Source: Marinobacter sp. BW6 (GTDB taxonomy: Bacteria; Pseudomonadota; Gammaproteobacteria; Pseudomonadales; Oleiphilaceae). Taken from it: a stretch of DNA of 64,000 nucleotides. Positions 49,105 through 59,301 of this stretch are shown piece after piece. Below the pieces are notes generated by a model. The model worked only from the letters and a program-made list of their open reading frames with translations. It searched no databases and was not told where the DNA came from. The stretch spans positions 372,001 to 436,000 of the forward strand of contig NZ_VIRN01000061.1 in NCBI RefSeq assembly GCF_008107725.1, given 5' to 3'. Both the position numbers and the translations under genes were made by a program. Each line of letters opens with the position of its first letter. Position 1 is the first letter of the stretch.

Positions 49105-50100
49105 ATGACCGACACAGACTCCCCTGTATCAGCCGTTGCAGACTATCCCCTGCCCGACAGCGGCTGGGCGGTTCTCGACGACCGGGTGGTTGTGCGCATC
49201 AGCGGCCCTGGCACCGACAAATTTCTCCAGGGCCAGTTCAGCCAGAACCTGGACGAGGTTATCCCTGGCCGCTCTCCCAGAGCCGCGGCCGCGACCCCCA
49301 AGGGCCGCGCCTACTGCCTTACCCGCATGGTTCGGGAAGGAAACGACATCCTGATGGATTTTGCCTCCGAGCTCGCTGACGACATCATCAGCCACTTGCG
49401 CAAATACCTGATGCTGTTTCGCGGGACCACCATGGAGGTTGTGCAGGAGGCCAGCATTATCGGATTCCTGGGCAACCCGTTGGCTGAAAGCCTGGCCGGT
49501 GACGTTCTGGACAGTCTTAAGGAACCCGGCGAGTCGATCGCACTCCGTAACGGCACCCTGGTAAAGACCCAACCTACAGCCGAGGGCATGGCCCGCTTTG
49601 AATTCTGGCAGACTGAAGAGGGTGAACTAGCGCTTCCTGCCAGCGACCGGATGTCCGTGACAGACTGGCACGCTTCCGAGATTGCTGCGGGTGTGGCCTC
49701 TCTCACGGCTGCCACACAGGAGTCCTTCGTGCCACAGATGCTGAACTGGCAGCATGTGGACGGCGTGCATTTCAAGAAAGGATGCTACACCGGGCAAGAA
49801 GTGATCGCCCGAATGCATTTTCTCGGGCAACTGAAGAAAAGCCTGTTCCGATTCCGGATTGAACAGTCCGAAGACCTGCCCGCTCCTGGAAGCGCGCTCA
49901 TTGCGGGCGAACGGTCAGTGGGGGAAGTGGTAAACGTAGTAGAATATCGCGACGGCAGCATAGAGCTGCTCGCTGTTGTGCGTCACGATGCAGCCGAAAA
50001 AAACCTGCATCCGGATGGCCTGCCAGAGGTGGTGCTGGTGCCAATGCCATTGCCCTACTCGGTGCCCGAAAGGGAAAAAAGCGCACAATCAGATACATAA
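49105..50100 (+). CDS. ygfZ: tRNA-modifying / folate-binding protein YgfZ
   Basis: The 331-residue protein of the GcvT-like family contains the signature KKGCYTGQEVIARMH near residue 228. YgfZ binds folate and supports iron-sulfur enzymes such as MiaB. It follows the sdhE/ygfX pair by 21 bases on the same strand, a conserved neighbourhood. Confidence 0.93.
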   Translation: MTDTDSPVSAVADYPLPDSGWAVLDDRVVVRISGPGTDKFLQGQFSQNLDEVIPGRSPRAAAATPKGRAYCLTRMVREGNDILMDFASELADDIISHLRKYLMLFRGTTMEVVQEASIIGFLGNPLAESLAGDVLDSLKEPGESIALRNGTLVKTQPTAEGMARFEFWQTEEGELALPASDRMSVTDWHASEIAAGVASLTAATQESFVPQMLNWQHVDGVHFKKGCYTGQEVIARMHFLGQLKKSLFRFRIEQSEDLPAPGSALIAGERSVGEVVNVVEYRDGSIELLAVVRHDAAEKNLHPDGLPEVVLVPMPLPYSVPEREKSAQSDT

Positions 50101-50225
50101 GTTGACAGGCAAACGCGCCAGAATTTGCTATTTTGCTATGCAGTAGCTCACATATTGGATTGTTCGGGTAGTGGCTCAGGCATTATTGCCATTCTTCGAA
50201 ATCTTTAAGCGGACCTTTACTGACC

Positions 50226-51059
50226 ATGTCGAATATTGTTGAAACCATCAAAGCCGATCTCAACGCAGCCATCGAAAATGACAAACTGGTGCTCCCCACC
50301 CTTCCGGAGGTAGCCCTTCAGGTCCGAGACATTGCGCAATCCGAGGATTCTTCAATAGCCGACCTGGTCAAGGTCATCAGCAATGACACAGCCCTGTCCG
50401 CGCGTATCATCCGGGTGACCAACAGCCCGCTGTTCCGTGGCAGCCGCGCCATTGAGAACCTTAACATGGCGGTAAGCCGACTGGGCATGGCCTACACCAG
50501 CAACCTGGCCATGGGCCTGGCGATGGAACAGATGTTCCAGGCCACGTCCGACATGATCGACAAGCGCATGCGGGCGACTTGGCAGACCAGCACTGAAGTG
50601 GCCGGTGTCTGCCATGTGCTGGCGCAACACTACACCAAACTCAAGCCGGACCAGGCCACCCTCGCAGGCCTGGTGCATCTGATCGGCGTGCTGCCGATCC
50701 TGCGCTATGTGGAAGACCAGGATATCCAGATCAGCAGCATCATGCTGGACAATGTGGTTGATGAGCTGCATCCGAAGATCGGAGCGACCATCCTGAAGAA
50801 GTGGGATTTCCCGAAGGAGCTTCAGAACGTTCCCCTGGAATATGCCAACTTCAACCGGCAGGTGCCGGCGGCCGACTATGCGGACCTGGTGATGGTGGCC
50901 AATCTGCAGCTGGTTGCGGGGTCAGAGCACCCCTGGAACGAGATGGACTGGACGAAGATTTCGGCGTTTGATCGTCTTGGGTTGGATCCGAATATCGACA
51001 TGAGCGAGGAAGAGGATCTGAACGCTCAGATGGAAGCGGCTATGGCGCTGCTTCAATAA
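50226..51059 (+). CDS. Stand-alone HDOD-domain protein
   Basis: The 277-residue protein consists almost entirely of an HDOD domain (VLPTLPEVALQVRDIA, ARIIRVTNSPLFRG, AVSRLGMAYTSNL, LAGLVHLIGVLPIL). There is no output domain. HDOD proteins often tune c-di-GMP or motility signalling through binding partners. It is transcribed alone between ygfZ and the convergent ung, with a 125-base upstream region. It is the third HDOD protein in the window. Confidence 0.87.
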   Translation: MSNIVETIKADLNAAIENDKLVLPTLPEVALQVRDIAQSEDSSIADLVKVISNDTALSARIIRVTNSPLFRGSRAIENLNMAVSRLGMAYTSNLAMGLAMEQMFQATSDMIDKRMRATWQTSTEVAGVCHVLAQHYTKLKPDQATLAGLVHLIGVLPILRYVEDQDIQISSIMLDNVVDELHPKIGATILKKWDFPKELQNVPLEYANFNRQVPAADYADLVMVANLQLVAGSEHPWNEMDWTKISAFDRLGLDPNIDMSEEEDLNAQMEAAMALLQ

Positions 51060-51100
51060 TACCTGCCGCAGTCCCTTGGCCCCTTCGCTTTTGGGGGCTG

Positions 51101-51150
51101 GTGCGGGGGTGGCAGTTTTCTCCCTCGGGAAAAAATTGCCATCCCCACAC
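51101..51150. repeat. Long imperfect inverted repeat between convergent HDOD and ung genes
   Basis: Arms of 24 bases (51101-51124 and 51127-51150) pair at 20 positions with only 2 unpaired bases between them. The arms are G-rich and then T/C-rich. It sits between the ends of two convergent genes and could form a bidirectional terminator or a repeat element. The rest of 51060-51187 has no gene. Confidence 0.6.
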
Positions 51151-51187
51151 CGATCAAAAATTGGAAGGGCGTTCCTGACCTGTCCTT

Positions 51188-51922
51188 TCAGCTCTTCTTG
51201 TATCTCTCGATCAACTCAGATTTGCTTGGCAGCGCCCAGTTAACCGTGGGCTTTCCCTGCTGTTGCAACCAGTCGTTCGCCTTTGAAAAGTGCTTGCAAC
51301 CGAAGAAGCCACGGTAAGCACTCAGGGGTGACGGGTGTGGACCATCGAGGACCAGGTGTTTGGTGCGGTCGATGTGCTGGCCTTTCTTTTTGGCGTAGCT
51401 GCCCCAGAGCAGGAATACCACGCCTTCCCGTTCGCGGTTGATGGTTTCGATGACTTTGTCGGTAAAGGCTTCCCAGCCTTTGCCCTGGTGGGCGCCGGCC
51501 TGGCCCTGAACGACGGTCAGAACGCTGTTGAGCAGCAACACGCCCTGCTCAGCCCAGGGTTGCAGGCAGCCGTGGTCCGGGGGAGCGATTCCCAGGTCGT
51601 CCTGGATTTCTTTGAAGATGTTCACCAGCGAGGGTGGGATAGCCACGTTCGGGCGTACGGAGAAGCACAGGCCGTGGGCCTGGCCCGGGCCGTGGTAGGG
51701 GTCTTGCCCGAGAATGACCACTCTTACGTTATCCAGTGGCGTGCTGTTGAGGGCATTGAAGCAGTGTTGGCTCGCAGGGAACAGGACTTTGCCGGCCTGT
51801 TCCTCGGCGGCGAGGAATTCCGCCAGGCCCTGCATGTAGGGCTGGCGGAATTCTTCTGAGAGATGCTCTTTCCAGCCCCGATCGGGCCTGAGCTGGCTGG
51901 CCAGTACCTCAACCGGGCTCAT
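51188..51922 (-). CDS. ung: Uracil-DNA glycosylase
   Basis: The 244-residue enzyme removes uracil from DNA. It shows the catalytic aspartate motif [17 protein letters not shown] and the C-terminal loop [14 protein letters not shown]. It starts 3 bases after the lysS stop, so the two are probably co-transcribed. Confidence 0.97.
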   Translation of the reverse strand: MSPVEVLASQLRPDRGWKEHLSEEFRQPYMQGLAEFLAAEEQAGKVLFPASQHCFNALNSTPLDNVRVVILGQDPYHGPGQAHGLCFSVRPNVAIPPSLVNIFKEIQDDLGIAPPDHGCLQPWAEQGVLLLNSVLTVVQGQAGAHQGKGWEAFTDKVIETINREREGVVFLLWGSYAKKKGQHIDRTKHLVLDGPHPSPLSAYRGFFGCKHFSKANDWLQQQGKPTVNWALPSKSELIERYKKS

Positions 51923-51925
51923 GGA

Positions 51926-53461
51926 TCAGCCCTCGTCTTTCCGGCTGTCGGCCTTGTGCTCGGGGCGCATGGCCGGGAACAGGATAACGTCGCGGATTGA
52001 TGCCGAGTTGGTCAGCAGCATGGCCAGCCGGTCGATACCGATACCTTCACCGGCGGTGGGCGGCAGGCCGTATTCCAGGGCCATCACGTAGTCTTCATCG
52101 TAGAACATGGCCTCGTCGTCACCGGCGTCTTTCTCGGCCACCTGAGCCTGGAAGCGCTCCGCCTGGTCTTCTGCGTCGTTCAGCTCTGAGAAGCCGTTGG
52201 CGATTTCGCGACCACCCACGAAGAACTCAAAGCGTTCAGTGACGAACGGGTTGCTGTCCTTGCAGCGGGCCAGAGGCGACACTTCTTTGGGGTACTCGGT
52301 GATAAACGTCGGCTGCATCAGGCGATGTTCGGCCGTCGCCTCAAAGATCTCGATCTGGACCTTGCCCAGCCCCCATCCATCCTTGAGATGAATACCAAGG
52401 TCTTTCGCCACCTGCCGGGCACTAGAGTCGTCCGCCAGCTGTTCAGGCTTGATGTCCGGGTTGTAGCGCAGGATGGCGTCGACCACCGTCAGGCGCTCGA
52501 AGGTCTTGCCAAAATCGTACTCGATGGTTTCTTCGCTGCCGTCCGCCAGGGCGCGGGTGTTCACGACCGTGGTTGAACCCAGGACCTTCTGGGTGATGGT
52601 GCGCAGCATGTCCTCTGTGAGGTCCATCAGGTCGTTGTAATCCGCGTAAGCCTGGTAAAACTCGACCATGGTGAATTCCGGATTATGACGGGTGGAAAGC
52701 CCTTCATTGCGGAAGTTGCGGTTGATCTCGAACACCCGCTCAAAGCCGCCAACCACCAGGCGTTTCAGGAACAGCTCCGGCGCAATGCGCAGGTACATGT
52801 CGATACCCAGGGCGTTGTGATGGGTCACGAAGGGGCGCGCTGTGGCACCGCCCGGGATCACCTGAAGCATCGGGGTTTCCACTTCCATGAAGTCCCGGTC
52901 GGTGAAGTACTGACGCATGGCGCTGATGATCTTCGAGCGCGCATGGAACACCCGACGGCTGTCCTCGTTGACCATCAGATCGACATAGCGATGACGGTAA
53001 CGGGCTTCCGTGTCAGTCAGGCCCTTGTGCTTTTCGGGAAGCGGGCGCAGGGACTTGGTGAGCAACACATACTCATCCATCGTCACGTACAGGTCACCCT
53101 TGCCCGACTTGGACAGGGTGCCACGCACACCCACGATGTCACCCAGATCCCAGTGCTTGGTGTCTTTCTGGACATCCTTGGACGCATAGATCTGAATCCG
53201 GCCGGTCATGTCCTGAACCACTTTGAACGCCTTGCGGTCGAGCATCATGCGGCCGGCAATGGCCACCTTGATACCGAGGGACTCCAGCTCTTCCTTGGTT
53301 TTGTCACCGTATTTCGCCTGCAGTTCGGCGGCGGTGGCGTCACGACGGAAGTCGTTCGGGAAGGCGTTGCCCTGGTCGCGCATCTCTGACAGTTTGGCGC
53401 GGCGCTCGGCAATCAGCTTGTTGTCCTCATGCTGTGCGGCATTCTGAGTTTGATCAGTCAT
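51926..53461 (-). CDS. lysS: Lysyl-tRNA synthetase (class II)
   Basis: The 511-residue class II synthetase has an N-terminal OB-fold anticodon-binding part, motif 2 with [20 protein letters not shown], and motif 3 near [13 protein letters not shown]. It attaches lysine to tRNA-Lys. It lies downstream of prfB, as in E. coli. Confidence 0.97.
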   Translation of the reverse strand: MTDQTQNAAQHEDNKLIAERRAKLSEMRDQGNAFPNDFRRDATAAELQAKYGDKTKEELESLGIKVAIAGRMMLDRKAFKVVQDMTGRIQIYASKDVQKDTKHWDLGDIVGVRGTLSKSGKGDLYVTMDEYVLLTKSLRPLPEKHKGLTDTEARYRHRYVDLMVNEDSRRVFHARSKIISAMRQYFTDRDFMEVETPMLQVIPGGATARPFVTHHNALGIDMYLRIAPELFLKRLVVGGFERVFEINRNFRNEGLSTRHNPEFTMVEFYQAYADYNDLMDLTEDMLRTITQKVLGSTTVVNTRALADGSEETIEYDFGKTFERLTVVDAILRYNPDIKPEQLADDSSARQVAKDLGIHLKDGWGLGKVQIEIFEATAEHRLMQPTFITEYPKEVSPLARCKDSNPFVTERFEFFVGGREIANGFSELNDAEDQAERFQAQVAEKDAGDDEAMFYDEDYVMALEYGLPPTAGEGIGIDRLAMLLTNSASIRDVILFPAMRPEHKADSRKDEG

Positions 53462-53512
53462 TTTGGCTCACTAGGAATCGGGTTGTCCGGGTTAGCGTGG
53501 CAAAGGCGCCGG

Positions 53513-54608
53513 TTAAAGCGCCATCTTCAGGCTGGCTTCGATGAACTTGTCAATGTCACCGTCCAGCACCGACTGGGTATTACTGGTTTCAACCTTGGTG
53601 CGCAGGTCCTTGATACGGCTGTCATCCAGAACGTAGGAGCGGATCTGGCTACCCCAACCGATATCGGCCTTGGCGTCCTCCGCCTTCTGTTTCTCGGCGT
53701 TGCGCTCCTGCATCTCACGCTCAAACAGCTTCGCCTTGAGCTGTTTCATGGCCTGGTCCTTGTTCTGGTGCTGGCTTCGGCCAGCCTGACAGGCCACGAC
53801 AATGCCGGTGGGGTTGTGAGTCAGACGCACCGCCGACTCGGTCCGGTTTACGTGCTGACCACCGGCGCCGGAGGCACGGTACACATCCACCCGCAGATCC
53901 GCCGGATTGATCTCAATTTCGAAGCTGTCATCCACTTCCGGTGACACAAACACGGAAGAGAACGAAGTATGCCGACGGTTGCCGGAATCGAACGGCGATT
54001 TACGCACCAGCCGGTGAACGCCGGTTTCGGTACGCAGCCAGCCATAGGCGTAGTCGCCCTGGATGTGAATGGTGGCGCTCTTGATGCCAGCCACTTCACC
54101 TTCCATCAGCTCGACAATCTCGGCCTTGAAGCCCCGACGCTCAGCCCAGCGCAGGTACATACGCAGGAGCATGTTGGCCCAGTCCTGGGCTTCGGTGCCA
54201 CCGGAGCCGGCCTGAATATCCAGGTAGGCGTTGTTGGCGTCCATTTCGCCGGAGAACATGCGGCGGAATTCGAGCTTCTCGAGCTCTTTATCAAGGCTCT
54301 CAAGATCTGACTCGATCTCCGCGACGGTGCCCTCATCCTCTTCTTCTGCGGCAATATCCAGCAGGCCCTCGGCGTCTTCCAGGCCGGAGGTGAGGTTGTC
54401 GATGGTCTTGACGATCAGTTCAAGATCCGCGCGCTCTTTGCCCAGAGCCTGAGCCCGCTCCGGGTCGTCCCAGACGCTTGGCTGTTCCAGTTCGCGCTCA
54501 ACTTCGATCAGTCGTTCACTACGCTGATCGTAGTCAAAGATACCCCCTAAGCGCTTCAGTGCGCTCACGAAGCTCTTTAATCTTCGTCACAATGGGATTA
54601 ATTTCCAT
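53513..54608 (-). CDS. prfB: Peptide chain release factor 2, with programmed +1 frameshift
   Basis: RF2 (364 residues) recognises UGA and UAA. It is encoded in two frames. The first runs from ATG 54608 for 24 codons, ending ALRGYL, and meets an in-frame TGA at 54536-54534. Shifting +1 at CTT-TGA-C gives D at 54535 and continues to 53513. The tripeptide SPF (KSPFDSG) and GGQ ([10 protein letters not shown]) are present. RBS AAGGG lies before the ATG. Regulation follows the known RF2 autoregulation, in which low RF2 lets the ribosome pause at UGA and shift frame. Confidence 0.96.
54533..54548 (-). other. RF2 programmed frameshift signal
   Basis: On the minus strand the site reads AGGGGGTATCTTTGAC. 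An internal Shine-Dalgarno-like AGGGGG lies 3 bases before the slippery CTT and the TGA stop. As far as I recall it is identical to the E. coli prfB site. The reading frame moves from CTT-TGA to CTT-(T)-GAC. Confidence 0.95.
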
Positions 54609-54702
54609 GAAACCCTTACTCGCTCTTGAAAATGGAGAGTAAAAACAGAGGCGGGATTCTACCGGAAATCCGTTCGTAAATCAGCCTGCGGGTTTCCGCG
54701 AA

Positions 54703-56436
54703 TCAGGCAAGCGGCTCAAGGTAATCCACGAGAAGCTGGAGATTGGTCCGCCCACGGAAGGTATTGGCATCCGGCTTGTAAACAACCCGGGCCCCGGTGC
54801 GGGTGTAGTCGGGCACTTCCGGGCCGGTGTTGAAGGCTATGCCGTCGATAATTCCGCCGCCCTCGACCGGTTGTAGTACCAGTTTCAGGTGGTTCTCCCC
54901 AACGATTCGCTGGCTCACCACCCGGAATTCGCCGTCGAACAGCGGCTCCGGGAAATGTTGACCCCAGGGACCGGCCCGCTTGAGCAGTGCTGCGGTATCC
55001 AGGGAAAGCTCATTTGGCCCAAGAGGTCCGTCGGTGGTGATCGCGGCTTCCAGGTCTTCCGCCGACAGCGTGTCGCGAACGGCGTGATCGAAGGCTTCGG
55101 AGAAGGCATCCAGATCGGCTTTAGCGAGGGTCATGCCGGCGGCCATGGCGTGGCCACCAAACTTTTTCATGATGCCGGGGTGGCGAGAATCCACCACCGC
55201 GAGCACATCCCGGATATGCAAACCCGGAATAGAGCGGGCAGAGCCCTTGATGTCTTCGCCATTGTCATCCGGGGCAAAAGCAATGGTGGGTCTGTGGGTC
55301 TGCTCTCGAATTCGGGCCGCGAGGATGCCGATGACTCCCTGATGCCAGTCAGGATCAAACAGGGCGAGCCCCCAGGGCAGCCCCTCAAGATCCAGAGACA
55401 TGGAGGCCAGCAGGTCCTGTGCCTGGGCTTTCATATCCTTCTCGATGGTCCGGCGTTCCCGGTTGAAGGTATCCAGCTCCCGGGCCAGCCGACGAGCCTC
55501 GTCTGGGCTGTCTGCCAGCAGGCAGGCAATTCCGATACTCATGTCGTCAAGCCGCCCCGCGGCGTTAAGGCGGGGGCCAACCACAAATCCAAGGTCGGTT
55601 GAGCTGAGCGCCGTATGGTCGCGGCCTGCAATTTCCAGCAGGGCAAGGATTCCCGGACGGGCCTCGCCCTGACGTATCCGACGCAGGCCCTGCTCCACGA
55701 AGATCCGGTTGTTATGATCGAGGGGCACAACATCGGCCACTGTGCCGAGCGCCACCAGGTCCAGCAAACTCCCCAGATTGGGTTCGGGATCAGGCAGGCG
55801 ATTGGTTTCCCGGAGCTGCTTGCGCAACGCCGTGAGGACGTAAAACATCACGCCAACACCGGCGGCGTTCTTGCTCAGAAAGGGACACCCCGGTTGATTG
55901 GGGTTGACGATGGCATCGGCATCCGGGAGCTCTTCGCCGGCCAGGTGGTGATCCGTCACCACCACCCTCACGCCAAGTTCCTTGGCCGCTCGAACGCCCT
56001 CAACAGCGGATATGCCGTTATCGACGGTGACCATCAGATCGGGGAGCTGACCTTCGTCGCGCAGGCGTTCAATAATGCCCGGCGTCAGGCCATAGCCATC
56101 AGCAAACCGGCTGGGGACGCGAAAATCGATGCTCTGAAGACCGAGCATTGAAAGGCCAAGCATGGCGACGGCCGTGCTGGTGGCGCCATCGGCATCAAAA
56201 TCCCCGAGCACAAGCACCCGCTGTTGCTGCTCGATAGCTTCCGCAAGAAGTTCGACAGCCCGGTCGATACCCCGAAGTGACATGGGCGAGGCCAGGTGTT
56301 TCAGGGTGTAGCTGAGCTGTTCATCGGAAGTTACGCCACGGGCGGCGTAAAGGCGGCGAAGCAAGGGAGGCAGGTTTTGCCCCCAGTCCGGGAATGTCTC
56401 GGGCTGGGGGCGACGCAGGATCTTTTTTGGTGTCAT
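54703..56436 (-). CDS. recJ: Single-stranded-DNA-specific exonuclease RecJ
   Basis: The 577-residue nuclease degrades ssDNA 5'-3' in recombination and mismatch repair. It shows the DHH-type motifs VLGDFDADGATSTA, MVTVDNGIS and VVTDHHLAGEELP, plus GGHAMAAGMTL of the DHHA1 part. It lies between thrC and prfB, as in Pseudomonas. Confidence 0.96.
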   Translation of the reverse strand: MTPKKILRRPQPETFPDWGQNLPPLLRRLYAARGVTSDEQLSYTLKHLASPMSLRGIDRAVELLAEAIEQQQRVLVLGDFDADGATSTAVAMLGLSMLGLQSIDFRVPSRFADGYGLTPGIIERLRDEGQLPDLMVTVDNGISAVEGVRAAKELGVRVVVTDHHLAGEELPDADAIVNPNQPGCPFLSKNAAGVGVMFYVLTALRKQLRETNRLPDPEPNLGSLLDLVALGTVADVVPLDHNNRIFVEQGLRRIRQGEARPGILALLEIAGRDHTALSSTDLGFVVGPRLNAAGRLDDMSIGIACLLADSPDEARRLARELDTFNRERRTIEKDMKAQAQDLLASMSLDLEGLPWGLALFDPDWHQGVIGILAARIREQTHRPTIAFAPDDNGEDIKGSARSIPGLHIRDVLAVVDSRHPGIMKKFGGHAMAAGMTLAKADLDAFSEAFDHAVRDTLSAEDLEAAITTDGPLGPNELSLDTAALLKRAGPWGQHFPEPLFDGEFRVVSQRIVGENHLKLVLQPVEGGGIIDGIAFNTGPEVPDYTRTGARVVYKPDANTFRGRTNLQLLVDYLEPLA

Positions 56437-56442
56437 ACCCGA

Positions 56443-57843
56443 TCAGGCGTTTTTCCAGTGCTTGGCAATAAACTCCTGCACACCGGCGATATTGTTATCC
56501 AGCACCGTGTAGCGCTCTTCCCGCTCAAACAGGTCGGCCATATGGGCCGGTAGCGGAGGCTTCACACTCAGGCCGGACTCGGCCACGGCATCCGGGAACT
56601 TGGCCGGGTGTGCGGTACCCAGGGTGATCATCGGTACCGCCGGATCACGGCGACAGTTGCGCGCAGCGCGAACCCCGATGGCGGTGTGAGGATCCAGAAG
56701 ATACTCGTTCTGTTCGTAAATCTCACGGATGGTATCGCAGGTGGCTTTGTCATCCACCGCGTCGCTGTCGAACAACTTGCGTGCGTGCTTCCAGCGGTAA
56801 TCCTCAATGCTGACCGGGCCTTTGGCAGCGTTCTCCAGCAGGGTTTTCACCGCCAGCCCGTCACGGCCGTGCAGATCAAACAACAGACGCTCGAAATTGC
56901 TCGACACCATGATATCCATACTCGGAGACAGGGTGTGCTCCAGCTGGTGCTGTTCGTATTTGTTGCCACTCATGAACCGATGCAGGATATCGTTGCGGTT
57001 GGTGGCAATGACCAGCTGTGAGATCGGCAGGCCCATCTTCTTGGCCAGATAGCCGGCAAAGATATCGCCGAAGTTCCCTGTGGGTACTGAAAACGCCATG
57101 CTGCGATCCGGGCCACCGAGGGCCAGGGAGGCGTGGAAGTAGTAAACAATTTGGGCCATGATCCGGGCCCAGTTGATGGAGTTCACGGCTGCCAGCTGGG
57201 TTTTGCCACCCAGGAATGACTGGTTGCCGAAGCTCTCCTTCACCATGCGCTGACAATCGTCGAAGTTGCCACGCACCGCAATGTTGTGGATGTTGTCACC
57301 CTGGACGGTGGTCATCTGGCGGCGCTGGACTTCGGATACACGCTGGTGCGGATGCAGAATGAAAATATCCACATGCTCACACCGGCGACAGCCTTCAATG
57401 GCGGCCGAGCCGGTATCACCGGAGGTCGCCCCCATGATAACCACGTGCTGCTTGCGCTTCTCCAGAACATAGTCCAGAAGCCGCCCCAACAGCTGCAGGG
57501 CGAAGTCCTTGAAGGCCAGGGTCGGGCCGCGGAACAACTCCATCACCCATTCGTTGGTATCCAGCTGAACCAGTGGAGCCACTGCCTGGTGGGTGAAGAC
57601 CGAATAGGTCTCGTCCAGCATCTTGCGGAAATCGTCTGCGGGCACAGCGTCATCGACAAACGGGTGCATGACCTTGAATGCCAGCTCACTGTAGGAAAGC
57701 CCGCGCCAGCTTCGGATTTCCTCCAGACTGAAATGTGGCAGGGATTCGGGGACGTAGAGTCCGCCGTCCGTCGCCAGCCCGGTCAGCAAAACATCCTCAA
57801 AGCCCAGTGCGGGCGCTTCACCCCGCGTACTGATGTATCTCAC
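56443..57843 (-). CDS. thrC: Threonine synthase
   Basis: The 466-residue PLP enzyme converts O-phosphohomoserine to threonine. It shows the PLP lysine in GPTLAFKDFALQLLG and the phosphate-binding region GATSGDTGSAAIEG. It is 11 bases downstream of hom and 6 bases before recJ, so they form one operon. Confidence 0.96.
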   Translation of the reverse strand: MRYISTRGEAPALGFEDVLLTGLATDGGLYVPESLPHFSLEEIRSWRGLSYSELAFKVMHPFVDDAVPADDFRKMLDETYSVFTHQAVAPLVQLDTNEWVMELFRGPTLAFKDFALQLLGRLLDYVLEKRKQHVVIMGATSGDTGSAAIEGCRRCEHVDIFILHPHQRVSEVQRRQMTTVQGDNIHNIAVRGNFDDCQRMVKESFGNQSFLGGKTQLAAVNSINWARIMAQIVYYFHASLALGGPDRSMAFSVPTGNFGDIFAGYLAKKMGLPISQLVIATNRNDILHRFMSGNKYEQHQLEHTLSPSMDIMVSSNFERLLFDLHGRDGLAVKTLLENAAKGPVSIEDYRWKHARKLFDSDAVDDKATCDTIREIYEQNEYLLDPHTAIGVRAARNCRRDPAVPMITLGTAHPAKFPDAVAESGLSVKPPLPAHMADLFEREERYTVLDNNIAGVQEFIAKHWKNA

Positions 57844-57854
57844 GTTCGTACCTG

Positions 57855-59156
57855 TCAGTTGAAGTTTTCAGCGCGGATGCGGACAACCTGGCCATCGGTA
57901 TCGGACAGGGCTTCCAGCTCTTCAATCGCACGGTTGATCTGCCGTTCCTGAACGGTGTGGGTCAGGATGATCACAGGAATACGACCGTCTTTCAGCTCGG
58001 ATTCCTTCTGCATGATCGACTCAATATTGATGCCATGCTCGCTCAGGATGGAGGCAATCTTTGCCAGCACACCCGGACGATCCAGTGCGGTAATGCGCAG
58101 GTAGTAGGCAGACTGGATGTCTTCCATGGACAGCACATCCAGGTCTTCCATGGCATCCGGTGAGAAGCCAAGGTATGGCACACGGAGATTGCTTTCTGTC
58201 GCCACGGCACGGGCAACATCAACGATATCCGCGATGACAGCCGACGCTGTTGCCTCATCGCCTGCGCCAGGGCCGTAGTACATGGTCTGGCCAACGGCAT
58301 CGCCATCCACCAGGATCGCATTGAGCACGCCATCAACCTGGGCAATCAGGTGGCTCTGGGGCACGAGGGTCGGGTGAACGCGAAGTTCAATGCCATCATC
58401 CCGACGACGGGCAATGCCCAGGTGCTTGATGCGATAGCCCAATAGCTCGGCGTGGGCAATATCGTAAGGGGTAATCTTTGATATGCCTTCGGTGAAGCCT
58501 TTCTCAAATTGCAGGGGCACACCAAATCCAGCGGATGCCAGAATGGTCAGTTTGTGGGCGGCGTCAATGCCCTCCACATCAAAGGTCGGATCTGCTTCAG
58601 CGTAACCCAGGTCCTGGGCTTCCTTGAGAACTTCGGAAAATTCCCGGCCGGCACGCATTTCGGTCAGAATGTAGTTCCCGGTACCGTTGATAATGCCGGC
58701 AATCCAGTCAATGCGGTTTGCCGCCATACCTTCACGTACGGCCTTGATGACCGGAATACCACCGGCAACACCCGCCTCGTAGGCCACCACAACGCCGGCT
58801 TTTTCGGCCGCTTCGAAAATTTCATTGCCGTGGACAGCGATCAGGGCCTTGTTGGCAGTAACCACATGCTTGCCGTTGCGGATAGCCGCCAGCACCAACT
58901 CCCGCGCGGCGTCATAGCCACCAATGAGCTCGACCACGATATCAACGCCGGGATCGTTCACCACGTCATAAATGTCGGTACTGAAGGGCACATCCCCGAG
59001 GTCCATATCCTCGCGGGCCCGTCGACTGGCAATCCGGGTAATCCGGATATTGCACCCGGCCCGGCCGGCAATCAGCCTGGCGTTGCGGGTCAAGACATTA
59101 AAGGTACCGCCGCCGACGGTTCCCAATCCGCAGATTCCGACACTGACGTCTTTCAA
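57855..59156 (-). CDS. hom: Homoserine dehydrogenase
   Basis: The 433-residue enzyme reduces aspartate semialdehyde to homoserine. It shows the NAD(P)-binding motif GICGLGTVGGGT, the catalytic region TEMRAGREFSEVLKEAQDLGYAEADP, and a C-terminal ACT domain (ITALDRPGVLAKIASILSEHGI), which probably senses threonine. The start is a TTG at 59156 with GAGGTGA upstream. No in-frame ATG lies nearby. Confidence 0.95.
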   Translation of the reverse strand: MKDVSVGICGLGTVGGGTFNVLTRNARLIAGRAGCNIRITRIASRRAREDMDLGDVPFSTDIYDVVNDPGVDIVVELIGGYDAARELVLAAIRNGKHVVTANKALIAVHGNEIFEAAEKAGVVVAYEAGVAGGIPVIKAVREGMAANRIDWIAGIINGTGNYILTEMRAGREFSEVLKEAQDLGYAEADPTFDVEGIDAAHKLTILASAGFGVPLQFEKGFTEGISKITPYDIAHAELLGYRIKHLGIARRRDDGIELRVHPTLVPQSHLIAQVDGVLNAILVDGDAVGQTMYYGPGAGDEATASAVIADIVDVARAVATESNLRVPYLGFSPDAMEDLDVLSMEDIQSAYYLRITALDRPGVLAKIASILSEHGINIESIMQKESELKDGRIPVIILTHTVQERQINRAIEELEALSDTDGQVVRIRAENFN

Positions 59157-59190
59157 ACTCTCACCTCTGATCCCGAAGGGGTGCTGATGA

Positions 59191-59249
59191 ATTATAATAG
59201 GCGGGCATAGTATACCGATTCAGGCCTCACTGAATAAGCCCTGAATCGG
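59191..59249 (-). promoter_or_regulatory. Candidate hom promoter with overlapping hairpin
   Basis: On the minus strand a perfect -10-like TATAAT lies at 59196-59191, about 35 bases before the hom start. A 10-bp inverted repeat (59215-59224 with 59240-59249, loop 15) overlaps the expected -35 position and the end of the dsbC transcript. It could be a weak terminator of dsbC or an operator. No clear -35 is present. Confidence 0.4.
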
Positions 59250-59301
59250 ATCCATCGAAAATACCGTGTAATGCAGCCCGGACGACTGGTCCGGGAGGTT
59301 C

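Noticed and set aside
50102..50130. TTGACA-N17-TTGCTA as promoter of the stand-alone HDOD gene
   Set aside because: The -35 is perfect, but the -10 at the correct spacing is a poor match. It remains possible but unsupported.
54533..54608. In-frame TGA in prfB as a nonsense mutation or pseudogene
   Set aside because: The surrounding sequence matches the known RF2 programmed frameshift signal and the rest of the protein is intact.
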